Numbered from the stretch's first letter, positions 1 through 8,443 are shown. The stretch: 64,000 nucleotides of DNA from Anaerolineales bacterium (GCA_020634615.1 JACKBI010000007.1:248001-312000), one strand, 5' to 3'. The notes: generated by a model not told the origin, from the sequence alone. Numbers and translations: made by a program.

Positions 1-1
1 G

Positions 2-1180
2 ATGCACTTCACGCATCCCGAGGCGCGCTGGATCCATGACCACAGCTTCGGCGTCGTTGACCCGGCGCCAGACCTGCTTTCGCGCATCGCCAGTATGGCC
101 GACACTCTGCGCCACGCTATCGCAACGTACATCAATGACTTTGCCATCGACGTGCTGGTACCGGAAAACGCACTTTCCATTCCCATGCACGTGCCGCTGG
201 GGATGGCGCTGACCGACGTCATCGCTGAGAGTGGCCTGGCCGTCATCAACCACAACCACGACTTCTACTGGGAGCGGGAGCGTTTTCAGGTCAACTGCAT
301 CGGCGAAGTTCTTAGCACAGCGTTCCCGCCAAATCTGCCATCGGTGCAACACGTGGTGATCAATTCGTTGGCTCAGGATGCGCTGCGCGCTCGTCTCGGT
401 GTCGAAGCCACGCTGCTGGCGAACATCTTCGACTTCGCCAGCGCTGCACCGGCCCTGACCCCGTTCAACCACGATCTGCGAACCGCTTTGGGCCTGAGCG
501 ATCAGCATTTGCTGATTCTGCAACCAACGCGAGTCGTCCCTCGCAAAGGTATCGAACTGGCTATCGAGCTTGTGCGGCGCCTGCGGGAGCCAGCCATCCG
601 GACTCGCTTGCTTGGCAAGGAAGCGGTGCTGCTGTTGACTCACCACGCCGGCGACGAGGGGTTGGACTACTTGCAGCAGCTTCGTCAGCAGGCTGCCGAG
701 GCCGGTGTCCCGCTGCTCTACGCGGCAGACCGTTTTGCACCTGTTGCCGGGGAGCGCGCCGGACAAAAGGTGTACTCGCTGTGGGATGCCTATGTCCACG
801 CCGATTTCGTGACTTATCCCAGTCTGGTGGAGGGATTCGGCAACGCGTTGATCGAGACTCTCTACTTCCGCCTGCCCGCGTTGGTCAACCGCTACGATGT
901 CTACAAGGCCGACATTGGCCCCAAGGGCTTCGATCTGGTGGAGATCGATGTGAAGGGGGATCCGCGTGCCTTTGCTGCTATCGACAACGCCACCGTTGAC
1001 GCCGTGGTAGAGGGTATCATGGATCCGGTCACGCGCCGGCGAGCGGTGGAACACAACTATGCGCTGGCCCGCCAGCATTACTCGTTCGAGGCCGCAACGC
1101 CGATTGTTGCGATGCTGTTAGCGCGGGCGCAGCGAGATATCAACCGCGGCCAGGAGGACGCGATCGACCTGCCAGTCTGA
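2..1180 (+). CDS. GT4-type glycosyltransferase (5' end may lie outside the window)
   Basis: Retaining GT-B glycosyltransferase with a Rossmann-like C-terminal half. The donor-site pattern PSLVEGFGNALIE (about residues 275-287) gives the two glutamates spaced as in GT4 enzymes, and LQPTRVVPRKGIELAIEL (about 171-188) is the usual beta-alpha start of the second domain. The N-terminal acceptor half contains HNHDFYWERERF. An ATG lies at the second base of the window, but a GT4 enzyme normally starts with a first beta-strand and Gly-rich loop that are missing here, so the gene is probably cut by the window edge. It ends about 130 bp before a GH13_18 phosphorylase on the same strand. That pairing suggests glycoside metabolism, possibly glucosylglycerate or mannosylglucosylglycerate, which is inference only. 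The acceptor and donor are unknown. Confidence 0.85.
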   Translation: MHFTHPEARWIHDHSFGVVDPAPDLLSRIASMADTLRHAIATYINDFAIDVLVPENALSIPMHVPLGMALTDVIAESGLAVINHNHDFYWERERFQVNCIGEVLSTAFPPNLPSVQHVVINSLAQDALRARLGVEATLLANIFDFASAAPALTPFNHDLRTALGLSDQHLLILQPTRVVPRKGIELAIELVRRLREPAIRTRLLGKEAVLLLTHHAGDEGLDYLQQLRQQAAEAGVPLLYAADRFAPVAGERAGQKVYSLWDAYVHADFVTYPSLVEGFGNALIETLYFRLPALVNRYDVYKADIGPKGFDLVEIDVKGDPRAFAAIDNATVDAVVEGIMDPVTRRRAVEHNYALARQHYSFEAATPIVAMLLARAQRDINRGQEDAIDLPV

Positions 1181-1308
1181 CACAATCAGCCACTATGAGC
1201 GATCCTGCCCGCAATCTGAGCAACTATTCACCGGACATTTTCCTGCGCGGCGCAGGCGTAACGATGTACTGTACATGAGTGGTTGCCAAGCCGAAAGGAC
1301 CATCGTTC

Positions 1309-3084
1309 ATGATGTCGCCCGAAATTCGAATTCGACAGCTGCTGGCGTTCCTGTACGGGGAGCAAGGGGGAGACCATGCCTGGCATCAGTTGCAGCCGAC
1401 GTTGGCTGCGTTTTGCGATCAACATCCAGAGCTGGCCAATGGGACTCGCCAGCCAGGGCAGTTTCTTGATCAGCGCGATGCCATTCTGATCACCTACGGC
1501 GATCAGTTTCGTGAGCCTGGCCGGCCGCCGCTGCGCAGCTTGCTCACCTTCCTGGACACTTATCTGGGAGACGCCGTCAATGGCGTCCATATCCTGCCCT
1601 TTTTTCCCTATTCCTCAGATGATGGCTTCTCGGTGATCGATTATCTGGTCGTCGATCCGGCGTTGGGAACCTGGGACGATGTCAAAGCGATCGGCAGCGG
1701 CTATAAGTTGATGTTCGACGCGGTGGTCAACCATGTCTCGCGTGAAAGCGCCTGGTTCCAGGCGTTCCTGCGCGCAGAAAAGCCGTTCGACGATTATTTC
1801 ATCACGGCCGACCCAGCCCAGGATCTCTCCGAGGTGGTGCGCCCTCGCGCGCTGCCGCTGTTGACGCCGGTCGAAACGGCGAACGGGCTGCAACACGTCT
1901 GGACAACCTTCAGCGAGGATCAGATCGATCTTAACTTTGCCAATGTGGATGTGTTGATGCGTGTCACCGGAGTGTTGCTGGCCTACGTCGCCGCCGGCGC
2001 AGATTTGATTCGGCTGGATGCCATCGCGTTTCTGTGGAAGGAGGTCGGGACAACCTGCCTGCACCTTCCGCAAACCCATGCGGTGGTCAAGCTATGGCGC
2101 GCGGTGCTGGATTTGGTCGCCCCCAACGTGATTTTGATCACCGAAACCAATGTGCCCCACATGGACAACATCAGCTACTTCGGTTCGGTGCTGCCTGAAG
2201 CTCGCTATACGGACGAAGCGCAGATGGTCTACAACTTCTCCCTCGGTCCGGTGGTGTTGCACACGTTGCGCAGCGGCGATGCCACGATGTTGTCGGATTG
2301 GGTGGCATCGCAGGAGCCGCCGCCGTCCGGTTCGGCCTTCTTCAATTTCATTGCGTCGCACGATGGCATCGGGATGCGTCCCGCCGAGAATCTGCTTACG
2401 CCGCAAGAGGTGCAGGCACTGGTGGATCAAACCGTGGCCCACCGCGGCCGCGTCAGCTATCGGGCCAATGCCGATGGATCCAGCAGCGTCTATGAACTGA
2501 ACATCACGCTCTATGATTTCCTCAACGATCCGGCAGCGGCAAAACCGGAGCTGGACATTGCCCGCTTCCTCGCGTCACAGGCGATATTGCTTTCGCTGGC
2601 AGGTGTCCCCGGCATCTACGTCCACAGCCTGTTTGGTTCCCGCAACTGCGAAGCCTGCGTTGCCGAAACGGGACGGGCACGCTCCATCAACCGCGAAAAG
2701 TTCGACCTTGCCAGCCTGTCACAGCGGCTGGATGACGCGTCATGCCACGAAGGACAGGTGTTCGCCGGGGTGCGGCGCATGCTGGCGCTGCGCAAGACGC
2801 AACCAGCTTTCCACCCAGCTGCTCAGCAGCGTGTCCTCTCACTGCATCGCTCCGTGTTTGCTTTGGAGCGCACGCCATTGTCAGGCGGGGAACCGCTGAT
2901 CTGTCTGGTGAGTACAACCGATCAGCCGCTAAAACTTACTGTGGATTTCGCAACGCACGGGGTGAAAGCAGGCTCAGTTTGGCGCGATCTCATCTCGGAG
3001 GATGTTCTGCACGGGGCGACGGGCGAGTCACATGTTTCGCTGAACCCATACATGGTCCGCTGGCTGGTTCCTTCACGTCGCTGA
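1309..3084 (+). CDS. GH13 subfamily 18 sugar phosphorylase (sucrose / glucosylglycerate phosphorylase-like)
   Basis: Alpha-amylase-superfamily enzyme of about 591 residues. All four GH13 regions are visible: DAVVNHVS (region I), GADLIRLDAIAF with the nucleophile Asp (II), LITETNVPH with the acid/base Glu (III) and FIASHDGIG with the stabilising Asp (IV). The early HILPFFPYSSDDGFSV segment is typical of sucrose-phosphorylase relatives (subfamily 18). These cleave an alpha-glucoside with phosphate to give glucose-1-phosphate. Which glucoside is used (sucrose, its 6-phosphate, glucosylglycerol or glucosylglycerate) cannot be read from motifs. I chose the ATG at 1309 because AAAGGA lies at 1294-1299. 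An in-frame GTG at 1279 has no good ribosome site. The gene converges on the DeoR-type regulator. Confidence 0.88.
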   Translation: MMSPEIRIRQLLAFLYGEQGGDHAWHQLQPTLAAFCDQHPELANGTRQPGQFLDQRDAILITYGDQFREPGRPPLRSLLTFLDTYLGDAVNGVHILPFFPYSSDDGFSVIDYLVVDPALGTWDDVKAIGSGYKLMFDAVVNHVSRESAWFQAFLRAEKPFDDYFITADPAQDLSEVVRPRALPLLTPVETANGLQHVWTTFSEDQIDLNFANVDVLMRVTGVLLAYVAAGADLIRLDAIAFLWKEVGTTCLHLPQTHAVVKLWRAVLDLVAPNVILITETNVPHMDNISYFGSVLPEARYTDEAQMVYNFSLGPVVLHTLRSGDATMLSDWVASQEPPPSGSAFFNFIASHDGIGMRPAENLLTPQEVQALVDQTVAHRGRVSYRANADGSSSVYELNITLYDFLNDPAAAKPELDIARFLASQAILLSLAGVPGIYVHSLFGSRNCEACVAETGRARSINREKFDLASLSQRLDDASCHEGQVFAGVRRMLALRKTQPAFHPAAQQRVLSLHRSVFALERTPLSGGEPLICLVSTTDQPLKLTVDFATHGVKAGSVWRDLISEDVLHGATGESHVSLNPYMVRWLVPSRR

Positions 3085-3213
3085 CGGGCCGCGGCCGTCG
3101 CGAGGTTGTTCGCTGTTGAAGCGCACAGTGCGTCTTGGGCAGGCGTCATGCCATGCCTCATCGGCGAAGGTGGGTATGGCCCGCGTATCTTTGGAGAAGT
3201 TACAGCGCGCCGG

Positions 3214-4941
3214 TTATGCCTTGGCCAGCACGATTTCGATACCGAGTTTGGTGATGTCCAGCCGCGTGCTGGCCGGTAAGGCGTTGTCGGTGATGACCTT
3301 GTGGACGATGCTGATGGGGGCGACCTGAACCACCGACTCCTGCTCGAACTTGGTGTGGTCGGCCAGCAGAATGACCTCGCGAGCAGCGCGGATCATGGTC
3401 TGCTTGACGTTCACCTCAGCAAGATTGGTATGTGACAGGCCGAAGTCGAGTGAGACGCCGCTGACCGCCAGAAACAGCTTATCGGCGCGAAGCTCGCGCA
3501 GAACGATCTCGGTCGTGGGGCCGGTCAGGGTTTGGCTTTCCCGGCGCAGCAAGCCTCCGGTTGAGATGAGGGCGATGCCGGGCTCGCCGCGCAGCGTTTC
3601 GAACACGTCCATCGAATTGGTGATCACGGTGATGTCGCGCTTGCCGATCAACGCCTCGGCGAGGTAGGTGGTCGCCTCGCCGCTGTCGATCAGAACGACG
3701 TCGCCCGGATTGATCAGACTGCTGGCCTCGCCGGCGATGCTTCGTTTGCGCAAGACCATCTCATCCCGCAGGTTGGCCGCCGCGTCGGCAATGTCGAGTT
3801 CGATTCCCAGATCACTGGCGTACGTGTGCATCGCGCATTGAAGATTCTGATACCACTCGTGCTGGCTGAACGGTACCAGGAAGCCAATTCTGGCAGGCAG
3901 GTCGGCCCCAAGATGGTCCGAACGATGAATGGGGAGGGAAAGCTCACGCGGCGTGTCCGGGCCGCTCGGTTTCAACTGCCAGCCCGCTTCGCCTTGCTCA
4001 TAGACGTTTTGCAGGTTGTCTGCCGTCAGCACCATGTGCGGGGTCACCAGCTGAGAAGGCATTTCAATGCCGCCGTAGGCAGCAATGGCAGCCTCAACGC
4101 AGGTTGGTCCGACGATCTCCGGGAACATCGCCAGACCGGCCTTGAGATACTCATTGCGGCTCAGTTCGTCGATCAGTGTGGTGCCCTCAAGGCCGAAAGT
4201 GACCACCAGGACGCTCTCCCGATCGATGCCAAGCTCGCTGCACGCTTGAATGGCGCCGCTGACCACCGTGTCGTTGACGCCGAAGATGACATTGATCTCC
4301 GGGTTAACCTGAATTGCATCGGCAGTTAATTGGTATGCCGAGCGCCAATCGGCCTGCGTGTTGAGCGACAGTGTTATCTGCGTGTCCGCAACTGTCTCGC
4401 GCAGGCCGGCTGCGAAGCCGTTGCTGCGTTCCTGCGTGTTGCTCAAATGGTAACTCAGGTCCAGCACCCGCGCTTGGCCTGCGAAATGTTGCAGCACATA
4501 TCGTCCTGCCCATTGGCCCAGTGAGCGGCTGGCCGCGTAGTTGTCGACCGCGATCAGCGTCTTGGCGCCTGGCATTGCCAGCGATTCTGCCACAATTGGT
4601 ACCTGATGCTTTTCGGCTCGTTCGAGCAGGATTGCATCGCTTCGCGGACTCAGGGAGATGGCGATCAACACGTCAACCTGCTCGATCAGCGAGCTGTCCG
4701 GCGCCGTTGCAGAGCCTGTAAGCCCAGACGTGGCCGACCGCGATGGGTGATCGAGTCGGGGAGTGAGCGGCGCGGCTCCGCCGTAGGTACGCAGCAGCCG
4801 CTGCTCATCATGCAGACGTTGGAGATCCCGCCGAATCGTGACTTCCGATATCGCAAATATCCGGCTGAGCTCCTTGACCGAAAGGAAACCACGCTTGTGA
4901 ACAAGCGCCACGATTTCTTCAAGGCGGGTGATAGCTGGCAT
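3214..4941 (-). CDS. DeoR-family transcriptional regulator with an inserted, apparently circularly permuted sugar-binding (Peripla_BP) domain
   Basis: 575 residues, more than twice the roughly 250 usual for DeoR/GlpR regulators. Residues 1-55 are a DeoR helix-turn-helix (SVKELSRIFAISEVTIRRDL). Residues about 390-575 are a complete DeoR C-terminal sensor domain (DVVLIDSGEATTYLAEAL, then VNVKQTMIRAAREVILLADH). Between them is a type-1 periplasmic-binding fold in the wrong order. Residues 83-316 run from the second beta-strand (VDVLIAISLSPRSD) through the hinge motif VIFGVNDTVVSGA to the usual C-terminal end (HMVLTADNLQNVY). The usual first strand and helix (RIGFLVPFSQHEWYQNLQ) follow at about 351-388 after a linker. 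The gene is divergent from the ten-gene sugar operon and probably regulates it in response to a sugar or sugar phosphate. The domain order is read directly. The permutation and the ligand are inference. Confidence 0.85.
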   Translation of the reverse strand: MPAITRLEEIVALVHKRGFLSVKELSRIFAISEVTIRRDLQRLHDEQRLLRTYGGAAPLTPRLDHPSRSATSGLTGSATAPDSSLIEQVDVLIAISLSPRSDAILLERAEKHQVPIVAESLAMPGAKTLIAVDNYAASRSLGQWAGRYVLQHFAGQARVLDLSYHLSNTQERSNGFAAGLRETVADTQITLSLNTQADWRSAYQLTADAIQVNPEINVIFGVNDTVVSGAIQACSELGIDRESVLVVTFGLEGTTLIDELSRNEYLKAGLAMFPEIVGPTCVEAAIAAYGGIEMPSQLVTPHMVLTADNLQNVYEQGEAGWQLKPSGPDTPRELSLPIHRSDHLGADLPARIGFLVPFSQHEWYQNLQCAMHTYASDLGIELDIADAAANLRDEMVLRKRSIAGEASSLINPGDVVLIDSGEATTYLAEALIGKRDITVITNSMDVFETLRGEPGIALISTGGLLRRESQTLTGPTTEIVLRELRADKLFLAVSGVSLDFGLSHTNLAEVNVKQTMIRAAREVILLADHTKFEQESVVQVAPISIVHKVITDNALPASTRLDITKLGIEIVLAKA

Positions 4942-4957
4942 TGATCCGATCCTCTGG

Positions 4958-4971
4958 TTTCGAAGTCGAAA
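4958..4971. promoter_or_regulatory. Candidate operator, TTTCGA-ag-TCGAAA palindrome in the deoR-type leader
   Basis: A 6-bp inverted repeat with a 2-bp centre lies between the -10 element and the start codon of the minus-strand regulator gene. A third TTTCGA sits at 5031-5036, between the two divergent promoters. TTTCG-containing half-sites are known for several DeoR-family repressors. Autoregulation is inference. Confidence 0.4.
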
Positions 4972-4982
4972 GTAGTAACCTG

Positions 4983-5011
4983 ATTATAGCGCAATAAATG
5001 GGCCATGTCAA
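4983..5011 (-). promoter_or_regulatory. Consensus sigma-70-type promoter of the DeoR/binding-protein regulator
   Basis: Read on the minus strand, TTGACA (5011-5006) is followed by a 17-bp spacer and TATAAT (4988-4983). Both hexamers and the spacing are perfect consensus. The regulator's ATG is about 40 bp downstream. Confidence 0.75.
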
Positions 5012-5058
5012 TCCAAAATTGCAGTCATTGTTTCGAGTATGGTCATTTTGTATTGACA
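5006..5058. promoter_or_regulatory. Long dyad spanning both -35 boxes of the divergent promoters
   Basis: TGTCAATCCAAAAT (5006-5019) and ATTTTGTATTGACA (5045-5058) are inverted copies matching at 13 of 14 positions, with 25 bp between them. The arms overlap the -35 hexamers of the two divergent promoters. A protein bound here could control both genes. It may simply reflect two similar promoters, so the operator role is inference. Confidence 0.45.
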
Positions 5059-5081
5059 GCGGCTGGGATTCGTGTTAAGAT
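5053..5081 (+). promoter_or_regulatory. Promoter of the sugar catabolism operon
   Basis: TTGACA (5053-5058), a 17-bp spacer and TAAGAT (5076-5081) lie about 50 bp before the SDR start codon. The -35 is perfect and the -10 matches 4 of 6 positions, which suits a strong but repressible promoter. Confidence 0.65.
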
Positions 5082-5129
5082 GACGTAGTCTCAGTATCGA
5101 TCTTTTCGCATCCTCAGTTCGAGAACTCT

Positions 5130-5924
5130 ATGTCCAGAATCACAGTTGATTTGACGGGCAAAGTCGCATTCATCACCGGTGGGGGCAGTGGAATCGGCCG
5201 CGGTTTCGGCCTGCAAATGGCTGCGTGCGGCGCAGCTGTTATCGTAACCGACCTGAATGGCCAGGCGGCGGATCGAGTTGCCGCGGAGATCGTGGCTGCT
5301 GGCGGCCAGGCTCTCGCGCTGCCGGTCGATGTTGCCGACGCGGCGGCGTTGGACGTTGCGGTCGCGGCTGGCATCGCTCGCTTTGGCCAGATCGATTTTC
5401 TCTTCGCCAACGCTGGCGTTCTGGGACCGGCCGACTATTTGGACATCACGCCGGATGACTGGGATCTGGTGATGGATGTCAACATCAAAGGTGTTGCGTT
5501 GACCTGCCGGGCGGTGGCGACGCACATGATGGAGCGCAAACAGGGACGCATCCTGATGACAGCATCGTACAACGGCGTCCGCGCCGGCGCGCATGTCATC
5601 CCCTACCGGGTCAGCAAGGCTGCCGTATTGATGTATACCCGGTGTCTGGCCATGGTGATGGCGCCGTATGGTGTCACGGTCAACGCCATTTGCCCCGGCG
5701 TGACGCTCACACCGATGCAACTCAGTTATGCCGAAGAGACGGCCGCCGAACAGGGAATCACACGCGATGCCTATCTGGCCGACCGCGCTGCGCGCATTCC
5801 CATGGGGCAGTTCACCGAGATCGACGATCTGACCGGGCTGGCCCAGTTCCTGGTTTCTGACAGCGCGCGCCTGATTACAGGCCAGGCCATCGCCCCTGAT
5901 GGCGGTGTGATGACTTCTTCCTGA
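5130..5924 (+). CDS. SDR-family NAD(P)-dependent oxidoreductase
   Basis: Classical short-chain dehydrogenase of 264 residues, a typical length. It has the TGGGSGIG cofactor loop near residue 16, an acidic Asp after the second strand (VIVTDLNG) that favours NAD(H), the NAG motif, a catalytic Ser in MTASYNG, the YRVSK active-site Tyr/Lys pair and the PG motif after strand six. First gene of the operon behind the regulated promoter. In this setting it probably oxidises a sugar alcohol or a secondary hydroxyl of a sugar or sugar acid. Annotation as sorbitol or gluconate dehydrogenase would be a guess. The next gene starts 17 bp downstream. Confidence 0.9.
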   Translation: MSRITVDLTGKVAFITGGGSGIGRGFGLQMAACGAAVIVTDLNGQAADRVAAEIVAAGGQALALPVDVADAAALDVAVAAGIARFGQIDFLFANAGVLGPADYLDITPDDWDLVMDVNIKGVALTCRAVATHMMERKQGRILMTASYNGVRAGAHVIPYRVSKAAVLMYTRCLAMVMAPYGVTVNAICPGVTLTPMQLSYAEETAAEQGITRDAYLADRAARIPMGQFTEIDDLTGLAQFLVSDSARLITGQAIAPDGGVMTSS

Positions 5925-5941
5925 ATCACGTGGAATATCGT

Positions 5942-7222
5942 ATGACGACTATCTATCAATACGCAGGTCTGGCCAACACGCGGACGCCTGGCTACGGCGT
6001 CGAGGAATGCGCGGCGCGCATCCACCACCTGGCATACGCCGAGGAACGTCTGATGTTCCTGCAGGCGGCTCATATCATCAGTGTACCGGAGCGGGACGTC
6101 AAGGTCCTGCTGGCAAGGTTGCAATACGAGGACGCGCAGCACACCGACATGCTCAGGAGCCGACTGTCGGAGCTGCGGGTTTCGAAGAAGAGGGCCGCCA
6201 GCGCGCCTGACACGTCGCTGGCGGTGCTCTTCGATGAAGCAATTCACGCAGCCAACACCACCGAGCTGCTGGCGTCGCTGGTGCGGGTCATCAAGCCGGC
6301 GCTGCTGGCTGCATATCACGACTACCTGGCAACGACCAACGATCTGGCCGACTATCCGACCGTCCGGCTGCTGAAGACGATCATCGCCGAAGAAGCCGAG
6401 GCGCTGCGCTTGCTGCAAGCTGCCTACGATGATGTGGTCAATTCTGCGGAGCGACGGGCAGCGGCAGACGCCTGGGTTGACCATTTGCAGCAGCTGCTGA
6501 ACGCGGCTGGCGGGATCGATGGCAGCGGACCTGTCAGTTCTGAAGCGGTCGCACTGCAGCGCGCTAACGAACCATACGTGATCCCCCGCGAGCTTACACG
6601 AGATGATGCATTCCCGCGCGTCTGGGATTTCTACCATGTCGCCAATGAACAGATCAGCGCCCGGCTGGGGCAGATGATCTCTACCCGGCTCAGCGAGGTC
6701 ACCGTGGCCGAGGGACTGGCCCTGGTGCTGTGTGAAACGCCCGACCAGCCGTGGGCGTTCTACGTCGATCTGGCGCGCCATCTGTGGGATGAGATGCGCC
6801 ACTCGCTCTTTGGCGAGGCGGCAGCCGAGGATCTCTTGGGTGACCGCTCGGCCATGCCAGTGCGCGATTTCGAGGCCAGTTACCTGTTCGAGATGACGCC
6901 ATTGGAGCTCTATGCCCTGATAGGCATCGGGGTCGAAGCGGCCTTGATGAAATATCCACCCGGCAAGCGCGAGGAGTATGAGTTTTGTCGCGATATGGCC
7001 GGCTACCCGTTGATGCGCACCTTCCAGGATTTCGACTGGGCCGACGAGGTGCTTCACGTCAACATTGCCCGTCGCCAGCTCAAGGAATGGCACCACGGCG
7101 ATCAAGCCGAGCTTGTAGCACTGGCCCAGCAGGGGCTGGATTTCAGAGCCTCCGTGCGCAATCTGCACCCGCAGTCGCCGCTGCCTGATCTGGGCGACCG
7201 TGTAGTCAAGCGGACAGGTTGA
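5942..7222 (+). CDS. Ferritin-like (diiron) helical protein of unknown function in a sugar operon
   Basis: About 426 residues and almost entirely helical. The C-terminal half carries the four-helix diiron pattern Glu ... ExxH ... Glu ... ExxH: NEQIS (about residue 236), DEMRHS (about 283), GVEAALM (about 330) and DEVLHV (about 367). The N-terminal half looks like a second, degenerate bundle, with AEER and YEDAQH but no full ligand set. This suggests an internal duplication with one active metal site. Such folds act as oxygenases, oxidases or oxidoreductases, and nothing here gives the substrate. The ATG at 5942 is preferred over an in-frame GTG at 5930, and neither has a strong ribosome site. 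It lies between an SDR and a UroD-like gene, so a role in modifying the sugar is likely but unproven. Confidence 0.75.
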   Translation: MTTIYQYAGLANTRTPGYGVEECAARIHHLAYAEERLMFLQAAHIISVPERDVKVLLARLQYEDAQHTDMLRSRLSELRVSKKRAASAPDTSLAVLFDEAIHAANTTELLASLVRVIKPALLAAYHDYLATTNDLADYPTVRLLKTIIAEEAEALRLLQAAYDDVVNSAERRAAADAWVDHLQQLLNAAGGIDGSGPVSSEAVALQRANEPYVIPRELTRDDAFPRVWDFYHVANEQISARLGQMISTRLSEVTVAEGLALVLCETPDQPWAFYVDLARHLWDEMRHSLFGEAAAEDLLGDRSAMPVRDFEASYLFEMTPLELYALIGIGVEAALMKYPPGKREEYEFCRDMAGYPLMRTFQDFDWADEVLHVNIARRQLKEWHHGDQAELVALAQQGLDFRASVRNLHPQSPLPDLGDRVVKRTG

Positions 7223-7267
7223 TAGTAGGCGCTTCAGCGCCGTTCTGAGGCGCTGAAGCGCCTACTA
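7223..7267. repeat. Palindromic repeat, 19-bp perfect stem with 7-nt loop
   Basis: TAGTAGGCGCTTCAGCGCC (7223-7241) and its exact reverse complement (7249-7267) enclose GTTCTGA. It follows the stop of the ferritin-like gene directly and lies inside the operon. There is no U-tract, so it is not a standard terminator. It looks like a dispersed REP-type element and could act as an mRNA stabiliser. Confidence 0.85.
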
Positions 7268-7298
7268 CCAACGTTACTAACGATTTAACAGACCAACC

Positions 7299-8426
7299 AT
7301 GCCGACTTACAGCCACCGCGAGCGTGTCCTAACAGCGTTCAACCATCACGAACCGGACCGCGTGCCGCTGGATCTGATGGGCAACGCCACCATGCTGCTG
7401 GACGAGACCTACGTGCGGCTGCGCGATCATCTGGGGCTGGCGCCGATCCCACCGGTGCGCTCAGGAACCACGGCCAACTTCTACGACGAGCGTATCCTGG
7501 AGCATTTCGACATAGATTTTCGTCGACTGTTCCTGCCCAAGAACCCGGCGTCCAGCAGCACCGTGCAGGACGATGGAACCATCATTGATCCGTGGGGTGT
7601 GGGCTATCAAAAAGCCGGCCTCTACGTCAACATCGTTCACAATCCGCTGCACGGCGCCACCACCGTGCGCGAAGTGGAGGCCCACAACTGGCCGAGCCCG
7701 CTTGACCTGTATACCACCGACGGGCTGGCGGCTACGGCCCGTCAAATGTACGAAGAAACGGACTATGCGCTGGTCGCGCGCAATCCGATCACCTATGGTT
7801 TCCTGGACCGCGCCTGCCAGATCATGGATATGGCGGAGTTCATGATGGCGCTGGCGCTCTACCCGGATGTGGCGCAGGCGATCATCGCGCACCTGTTGGA
7901 GATCTATAAGGGAATCTACGGCATGTTTCTGGATGCCGTCGGACCCTACGTGCAGATGGTGGAGATCGGTGACGATCTGGGCACCAACAAAAGCCTGCTG
8001 ATCTCGCCGCGGATGTATCGCAAATTCATCAAGCCGGCCGAGCTGGAACTCTACGCCTTGATCCACCAGAAGGCCCCCCATGCCGCGCTCTTTCGCCATA
8101 CCGACGGCGCTGTGTTCGACGTTATCCCTGATTTGCTGGAAGTTGGCGTAAACGTGCTGAACCCGGTGCAGACATCGACGGCCGGCATGGACGCCCGCCG
8201 CTTGAAGGATGCCTATGGCGCCGATCTGACGTTTCACGGCGCGGTCGAAGGCCTGGACGATAACCCAACGGTCGATTCCGTGGTCGCCATGGTCAGGGAT
8301 CGCATCGACAGCCTTGCGCCGGGCGGCGGATATGTGCTGGCCTCCTGCAACCACATGATCGACGTCAGTCCCGAGATCATCATCGCCATGTTTGAAACGG
8401 CCCGCGAGTACGGGCAGTACACCTAA
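7299..8426 (+). CDS. Uroporphyrinogen decarboxylase-family protein (UroD/MtaA-like)
   Basis: 375 residues with the UroD-like TIM-barrel start (SHRERVLTAFNHHEPDRVPLDLMG) and family landmarks EIGDDLGTN, FRHTDGAVFDVIPDLLEVGV and GGYVLASCNHMID. True HemE proteins have an Arg-rich substrate entry and sit with heme genes. This one belongs to the large paralogous group next to sugar ABC transporters and includes relatives of corrinoid methyltransferases. The HTDG segment replaces the HxCG zinc-binding motif of MtaA/MtbA-type enzymes, though His and a later Cys-x-His remain. No corrinoid protein is encoded nearby. Probable operon enzyme, reaction unknown, and not a heme enzyme in my reading. Confidence 0.85.
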   Translation: MPTYSHRERVLTAFNHHEPDRVPLDLMGNATMLLDETYVRLRDHLGLAPIPPVRSGTTANFYDERILEHFDIDFRRLFLPKNPASSSTVQDDGTIIDPWGVGYQKAGLYVNIVHNPLHGATTVREVEAHNWPSPLDLYTTDGLAATARQMYEETDYALVARNPITYGFLDRACQIMDMAEFMMALALYPDVAQAIIAHLLEIYKGIYGMFLDAVGPYVQMVEIGDDLGTNKSLLISPRMYRKFIKPAELELYALIHQKAPHAALFRHTDGAVFDVIPDLLEVGVNVLNPVQTSTAGMDARRLKDAYGADLTFHGAVEGLDDNPTVDSVVAMVRDRIDSLAPGGGYVLASCNHMIDVSPEIIIAMFETAREYGQYT

Positions 8427-8443
8427 GGGAACGAGGTTACCAA

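Noticed and set aside
1195..1278. 27-codon ORF between the glycosyltransferase and GH13 genes
   Set aside because: No ribosome site and no recognisable sequence.
5771..7168. 465-codon open frame on the minus strand opposite the ferritin-like gene
   Set aside because: It is the complement of a real gene in high-GC DNA. Its translation is Gln/His/Arg-rich with no motifs.
7299..8426. HemE (true uroporphyrinogen decarboxylase)
   Set aside because: Sugar-operon context, no heme genes nearby and altered motifs favour a UroD-family paralogue.
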